From positions 1 through 17,132 of the forward strand of contig DAHVVW010000003.1 of NCBI GenBank assembly GCA_027357125.1: a DNA stretch of 17,132 bases, read 5' to 3'. Positions within the stretch are counted from its first letter, which is position 1; every line of letters starts with the position of its first letter. Made by a program: the position numbers and the translations under genes. The notes under the pieces are model-generated. The model had not been told where the DNA came from, made no database searches, and was given only the letters and a program-made list of their open reading frames with translations. Source of the DNA: Clostridiales bacterium. Its GTDB lineage: Bacteria; Bacillota; Desulfitobacteriia; Desulfitobacteriales; Desulfitobacteriaceae. Shown here one piece after another: positions 13,473-17,132 of the stretch.

Positions 13473-14171
13473 CTATGCGAAATTTCCGTGTAAGATTAAT
13501 TTTACTAAGTCGGCTAATTCCCCGTAATAGTCAGTCTCGATCCCAACTGCAGGGATTCCGACCAAGAATGTCTTCATCCCGGTCTGGCGGGCGGCTAAAT
13601 CTTCCACAGGGTGGTTCCCGACCATAAGGCACTCCTCGGGCACCATTCCAAGTCTCCCTGCCAATTCTTCGAAAAAGCTGGAGTGAGGCTTACACGAGTG
13701 GAAATCCTCAATTGACGGAATCAGGGAAAAATCTTCAGGAGTTAGCTCAGCCCAACGGATACGTTCTTTGATAGCACTTAAGGGCATAACCGGGTTTGAA
13801 GCCACTGCCGTTACAAAGCCTTGCTTAACCGCACTTAAAACCGCTTTTTTCCCTTCAGGATTAGTTTTGGCCAAACAACGTAAAGCGGGAAAGTCCGTTT
13901 CATAAAACTTTTCGAATATGGGCCATAGAGCATTAAAGGACTGCCCCGTTGCCTTGCCAAAATCGTCAAAAAACGTCTGCAGGTTGGTGCGTCCAGGCTT
14001 TGGTTCCCTAACCATTACTTCTGTAGAACGCAGCAGCTGTTTTCCAAAACGGTCAGGCGAAAGCAGGTGGGCAAAACGGGGTACCAAAAGTCCCACATAA
14101 TTGCGCATAAACTCATCTTGGTCCATCAGGGACAAAGTTCCGTCCAAATCAAAAAGAATCGCTCGAATCAA
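13473..14171 (-). CDS. HAD-superfamily hydrolase
   Basis: The product (232 residues from the chosen start) begins MIRAILFDLDGTL, with nucleophile D8 and acid D10 of HAD motif I. Motif II is the serine of TAVASNPV, motif III the lysine of CKPHSSFF, and motif IV MVGNHPVEDLAARQTGM. The order and the helical cap (residues about 15-85) fit phosphoglycolate-phosphatase-like HADs; the substrate cannot be told. The frame extends to an ATG at 14189, but AAGGGGG lies inside that extension, 8 bases before the TTG at 14169-14171, so the TTG is preferred. It is the first gene of an operon with the two-span membrane protein (2 bases apart) and ridA. Confidence 0.9.
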   Translation of the reverse strand: MIRAILFDLDGTLSLMDQDEFMRNYVGLLVPRFAHLLSPDRFGKQLLRSTEVMVREPKPGRTNLQTFFDDFGKATGQSFNALWPIFEKFYETDFPALRCLAKTNPEGKKAVLSAVKQGFVTAVASNPVMPLSAIKERIRWAELTPEDFSLIPSIEDFHSCKPHSSFFEELAGRLGMVPEECLMVGNHPVEDLAARQTGMKTFLVGIPAVGIETDYYGELADLVKLILHGNFA

Positions 14172-14292
14172 GACATGTTCCCCCTTCATCAGAGGTAAGA
14201 CTTACAATTTATATACATACTTATATATTATTCTCTATTAGCCGCTTGTTTCCTCCTCCTTCCTCAATTTTTTAGCACGTGGCTGGCAACAA

Positions 14293-14319
14293 ACAAAAAA
14301 AAAGCCCTTCCCTGGGCTT
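14293..14319 (-). terminator. Strong intrinsic terminator of the putative ncRNA
   Basis: The minus strand has AAGCCC-AGGGAA-GGGCTT followed by an uninterrupted run of T (the plus strand shows nine A residues at 14295-14303). No minus-strand coding gene ends nearby, as the LdhH gene stops about 530 bases upstream, which suggests that it ends a separate RNA. Confidence 0.8.
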
Positions 14320-14690
14320 AATAATCTCCCGCAGTCTGCCTACGACCGCTCCAATAACAGAGTGGCGACCGCCGGGGCGTCTCCCCCCTGGGCTGCAGTC
14401 ACAGGGGTTGAAACGTGCTCTTTTTTTTGCCTAGGACAGAGTCCTTCCCAAAGTTAACCGTAGGTAATGGATAATTCTTAGCGGAGACAAGGATCTGAAC
14501 AACGAATCATTCTTGCGACCAATCGCCTAAAAATTAGTACGAGTATCCTCACTCCCCTATCGGCTTATCCAAACAAGCGGTCTTCATCCGGGAAGCCAAC
14601 ATCCCTCCCTCCTGGCAAACTCTGGCGCGAACCCCTTCCTCCTCCTGCGATTGCGCTCGCTTTCGTGGCAACTCATTGCCTTATTATTAA
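14295..14690 (-). ncRNA. Candidate large structured non-coding RNA, family not identified
   Basis: Bases 14190-14847 hold no convincing gene on either strand, yet the minus strand is GC-rich, dense in stems, and ends in a strong terminator. Local hairpins include AGGAC-TCT-GTCCT (14433-14445), GGCAA-TGAG-TTGCC (14667-14680), GCGA-N6-TCGC (14647-14660) and GGGG-N6-CCCC (14374-14387). GACCGCT/AGCGGTC (14576-14582 with 14344-14350) allows a 7-bp long-range helix. I checked by eye for tRNA, tmRNA, RNase P, SRP, 6S, T-box and common riboswitch signatures and saw none. Large ornate RNAs such as OLE occur in related anaerobes, but I cannot confirm that family. The 5' end is not fixed. Bases 14172-14292 show nothing clear. 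Confidence 0.4.
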
Positions 14691-14847
14691 TCTGGATAAA
14701 AGGTTGTCCGCTTTACTTTCTTTTATTTCTCCGCTGAGATCAAAACTCCTTGAGTATATAATGACTAATTGGCACAAGTTTTGTAGAAAGGCAGGAAGAT
14801 TTTTTTGCGGTTATTTTTATAGCATTTATCATTTCCGTGCTTTGTCG

Positions 14848-17132
14848 CTAATTTCTCAGCTCATTTTTCCCTTTTTCGTCAGGTAATTTGTCGTCAAAAA
14901 GGTATTCCTTCTTGTTAGTGCTCTTCTCGATAATGAGCTCTGCCGTGTGTTTGACAAAGATCTTAGAATTCCTCTTGTCCAAGCCACCGGCAATCTGCAT
15001 GAGGCAGCCCGGACAATCCACGGCTACAACCTCAGCCCCGCTTGCCTCGATATTTCTTAGTTTGCGCTCCAGAATGGGTGCTGACAGCTCCGGGAATTTG
15101 AGGGAATAGGAACCGCCAAACCCGCAGCAACTATCGGATTCTTTCATTTCCACCAGTACGATCCCTTTAGTATGGCTCAGGTGCTGGCGCGGCTCAGCAA
15201 ATACGCCCGCTTTGCGTTTGAGATGGCAGGAATCATGATAGGTTACTTTTACCGCCTGTTCCTGTTCGTCCTGACCTTTAGGCTTACTATTCTCACGATT
15301 CTCTTCATTCTTGCGATGTGTTCTATTCTCCCAATGCGCTCCATGCTCTCCGTCTTCTTCAGCGTCTAAGCCTCCAAGTTCGCTGAGAAGCTGGGAGAAA
15401 TCCCTGGCCTTGTACTTAAGTTCCTTAGCTCTCTGAGCCCAGATGGGATCATTCGCCACCAGCTCACCATAGCTGTCCTTAAGAGCATGCGTACAAGTCG
15501 GACAAGCTGTGACCACATAGTCAACCTCTTCCGCATTAAGGGCTTCAATATTAAGCACAGCGGCTTTGCGCGCGTTATCCCGATCCCCCATATAACTGGC
15601 CGGTGCTCCGCAGCAGGACTGTCCAACTGGAAAAGTCACTTCATACCCTTTTTTATTAAGAGCCTTAATCACGGACTCCCCTATCTGCGGGTAAACAAAG
15701 TCAATAAGGCACCCCGCATAAAGGGCAATCTTTCCCATGGGAGAACTGACTTCTTGCTTAATACTTTTGAAGATATCCCTAAATGGTACGTCTGCAATCG
15801 CCGGTAGACTTTTCTGCTCGGTCAGCCCAGAGAGAGATAATGGCAAATGCCGAATAAATCCTTGCCCTTTACTGACTGGTTTTTGCGCCTTTGATGCCAC
15901 TCTTAACAGGGAATGAAAAAGGTGCCTATTCGATACGACATCAAGAGCAAATTTTTGCGTAAATGGCAAACCTTTTTTCTCTCCCAATCTATTTCTTAGT
16001 TCAAGAATCATGTCCGGAATATCTAACTTGCCGGGACAGACTTCCGCGCATTTCCCACATTGGAGGCAGAGATTCTGTACGTCCTTGGCGTCATCTTCAG
16101 AATGGAGAAAGGCTGTAAGTATCGCACCAATCCCCCCAGTATAAATATGGCCATAGACGTGCCCCCCCACAAGTTGGTAAATTGGGCACACATTAAGGCA
16201 GGAAGCACAACGGATGCACTGAAACGTTTTCTTAAACTTATCGTCAGCATACATGTGCCTGCGCCCATTATCCATGAGAACAATATGGAATTCCTTGTCC
16301 TGTGCGGTTCCGTCCGGATAGTAGGCCGGCGTAGGCCCGGTAATCATGGTCACATAACTGGTAAGCTGCTGGGCAGTGGCGCTGCGGGGCAGAGTTTGTA
16401 AGATGTGGACAGCATCTTCAAACTTCGGGATCAACTTCTCGATCCCGACCAGAAAGACATGTACTCGGGGAAGAGTGGAGGTAAGACGGGCATTTCCTTC
16501 GTTGGTCAGCATGACTAAGGTGCCCGTTTCCGCAATCGCCAGGTTGGCCCCGGATATTCCCATATCCGCTTGCAGAAATTTCTTCCTGAGTTCCGTGCGG
16601 GCCGTCTTTACCAGAGTCGCGATTTCCGGTTCGTTGTGGCGGTGCAGGTTATCTGTAAACACCCCCGCCACTTGTTCTTTGGTCATGTGAATAGCAGGCA
16701 GCACCATATGGGAAGGGCGCTGGCCCGCCAGCTGAATGATCCACTCCCCCAAGTCTGTCTCCTGCACATCACACCCGGCTGCCGCTAAAGCCTGGTTAAG
16801 GTGAATTTCTTCGGAGGCCATGGATTTGGACTTGACGATATTTTTAACCCCGTTGCGAGCGGCTACTTCAGTGATATATCGCTTGGCATCCTCAGCAGTC
16901 GCTGCCCGGTATACCTTAGCGCCCCGGTTTATAGCGGCTTTTTCAAACCGGTCCAGCATTTCCTCAAGATGCACCGCAGCATAGACTTTTGCTTCCGCTA
17001 CCTTTGAACGCAGTTCCTCAAAATCATACCCCTCATAAGCTTTGGCCCTCGCTTCAATATAAGTGTCTCCGAATCTACCCAAGGCTCCTCGCAGCACTTG
17101 GTTGTCTAAGGCCTTTCTGATTTTGCCCTTAA
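14848..17132 (-). CDS. LdhH-type lactate oxidation iron-sulfur protein (LutB-LutA fusion), 5' end off the right edge
   Basis: The frame is open to the right edge (KGKIRKALDNQVLRGAL precedes the first in-window GTG at 17097), so the N-terminus is missing by a few residues. Counting from that GTG, about 1-280 are a LutB/DUF162-like domain (VKSKSMASEEI, ETDLGEWIIQLAGQRPSH), followed by two ferredoxin motifs, CIRCASCLNVCP and CLQCGKCAEVCP. Then come two LutA-like CCG repeats (AGCLIDFVYP, SCCGAPASY, TACPTCTH; then DSCHLKR, SCCGFGGSY, DCPGCLMQ). Such fusions (LdhH in sulfate reducers) pass electrons from lactate oxidation with partner LutC and a D- or L-lactate dehydrogenase; those partners would lie to the right. 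An unusual 40-residue hydrophilic linker (about 577-616) separates the CCG repeats. Confidence 0.92.
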   Translation of the reverse strand, partial: KGKIRKALDNQVLRGALGRFGDTYIEARAKAYEGYDFEELRSKVAEAKVYAAVHLEEMLDRFEKAAINRGAKVYRAATAEDAKRYITEVAARNGVKNIVKSKSMASEEIHLNQALAAAGCDVQETDLGEWIIQLAGQRPSHMVLPAIHMTKEQVAGVFTDNLHRHNEPEIATLVKTARTELRKKFLQADMGISGANLAIAETGTLVMLTNEGNARLTSTLPRVHVFLVGIEKLIPKFEDAVHILQTLPRSATAQQLTSYVTMITGPTPAYYPDGTAQDKEFHIVLMDNGRRHMYADDKFKKTFQCIRCASCLNVCPIYQLVGGHVYGHIYTGGIGAILTAFLHSEDDAKDVQNLCLQCGKCAEVCPGKLDIPDMILELRNRLGEKKGLPFTQKFALDVVSNRHLFHSLLRVASKAQKPVSKGQGFIRHLPLSLSGLTEQKSLPAIADVPFRDIFKSIKQEVSSPMGKIALYAGCLIDFVYPQIGESVIKALNKKGYEVTFPVGQSCCGAPASYMGDRDNARKAAVLNIEALNAEEVDYVVTACPTCTHALKDSYGELVANDPIWAQRAKELKYKARDFSQLLSELGGLDAEEDGEHGAHWENRTHRKNEENRENSKPKGQDEQEQAVKVTYHDSCHLKRKAGVFAEPRQHLSHTKGIVLVEMKESDSCCGFGGSYSLKFPELSAPILERKLRNIEASGAEVVAVDCPGCLMQIAGGLDKRNSKIFVKHTAELIIEKSTNKKEYLFDDKLPDEKGKNELRN

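Noticed and set aside
14295..14690. tRNA-Sec or other tRNA in the non-coding tract
   Set aside because: No T-loop GGTTCRA with matching acceptor ends and no anticodon arm could be placed.
14665..14886. Plus-strand 73-residue reading frame rich in hydrophobic residues
   Set aside because: No convincing ribosome site or family, runs into the end of the LdhH gene, and lies in a tract better explained as RNA on the other strand.
1..17132. CRISPR arrays, insertion sequences, prophage or integrase genes
   Set aside because: No regularly spaced repeats, transposase motifs or terminal inverted repeats were seen.

Overview
The window looks like a chromosomal segment of an anaerobic, endospore-forming Clostridia-type Firmicute, possibly a Peptococcaceae/Desulfitobacteriales relative (inferred from gene content, not from a marker gene). 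Pointers are the anaerobic ThiH route to dehydroglycine, a ThiD2-ThiE fusion, a TPP riboswitch with an intrinsic terminator, a spore-type GH18 enzyme, an LdhH-type lactate oxidation protein, strong Shine-Dalgarno sequences with frequent TTG/GTG starts, and a selenocysteine-containing redox protein.

Layout. Bases 1-4593 hold a minus-strand thiamin operon: promoter, 5' palindrome, TPP riboswitch, attenuator, thiS, thiG, thiH, thiD2-thiE, and thiC running off the left edge. Together these make the thiazole (ThiS/G/H), the pyrimidine (ThiC), phosphorylate it (ThiD2) and join the halves (ThiE). thiF and thiD are not in the window. Next come a minus-strand asparaginase (4597-5601) and a plus-strand GH18 glycosidase (5798-6775). 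Two plus-strand terminators follow the GH18 gene.

Bases 6925-7720 are the most interesting part. A minus-strand gene appears broken by an in-frame TGA but is best read as a single 220-residue protein disulfide oxidoreductase whose second active site is U-P-H-C (selenocysteine). A 6-bp hairpin with a 5-nt loop sits at bacterial-SECIS spacing just after the TGA. Its upstream region has a sigma-A-like promoter, a CsoR/CstR-like palindrome over the -35, and a terminator-like hairpin in the leader. A ComFB-family gene diverges from it (7801-8127).

Bases 8282-10187 carry an unknown 115-residue protein, a divergent Crp/Fnr-family regulator and an unknown 295-residue protein convergent with it. A Ski2/Mtr4-like helicase (10336-12591) has a clear promoter and terminator. 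A minus-strand operon (13473-14171 to 12651) encodes a HAD hydrolase, a small two-span membrane protein rich in His/Cys, and RidA. Bases 14190-14847 lack a convincing gene; the minus strand there looks like a structured RNA ending in a strong terminator. The right end (14848-17132) is an LdhH/LutB-LutA fusion iron-sulfur protein whose N-terminus lies outside the window.
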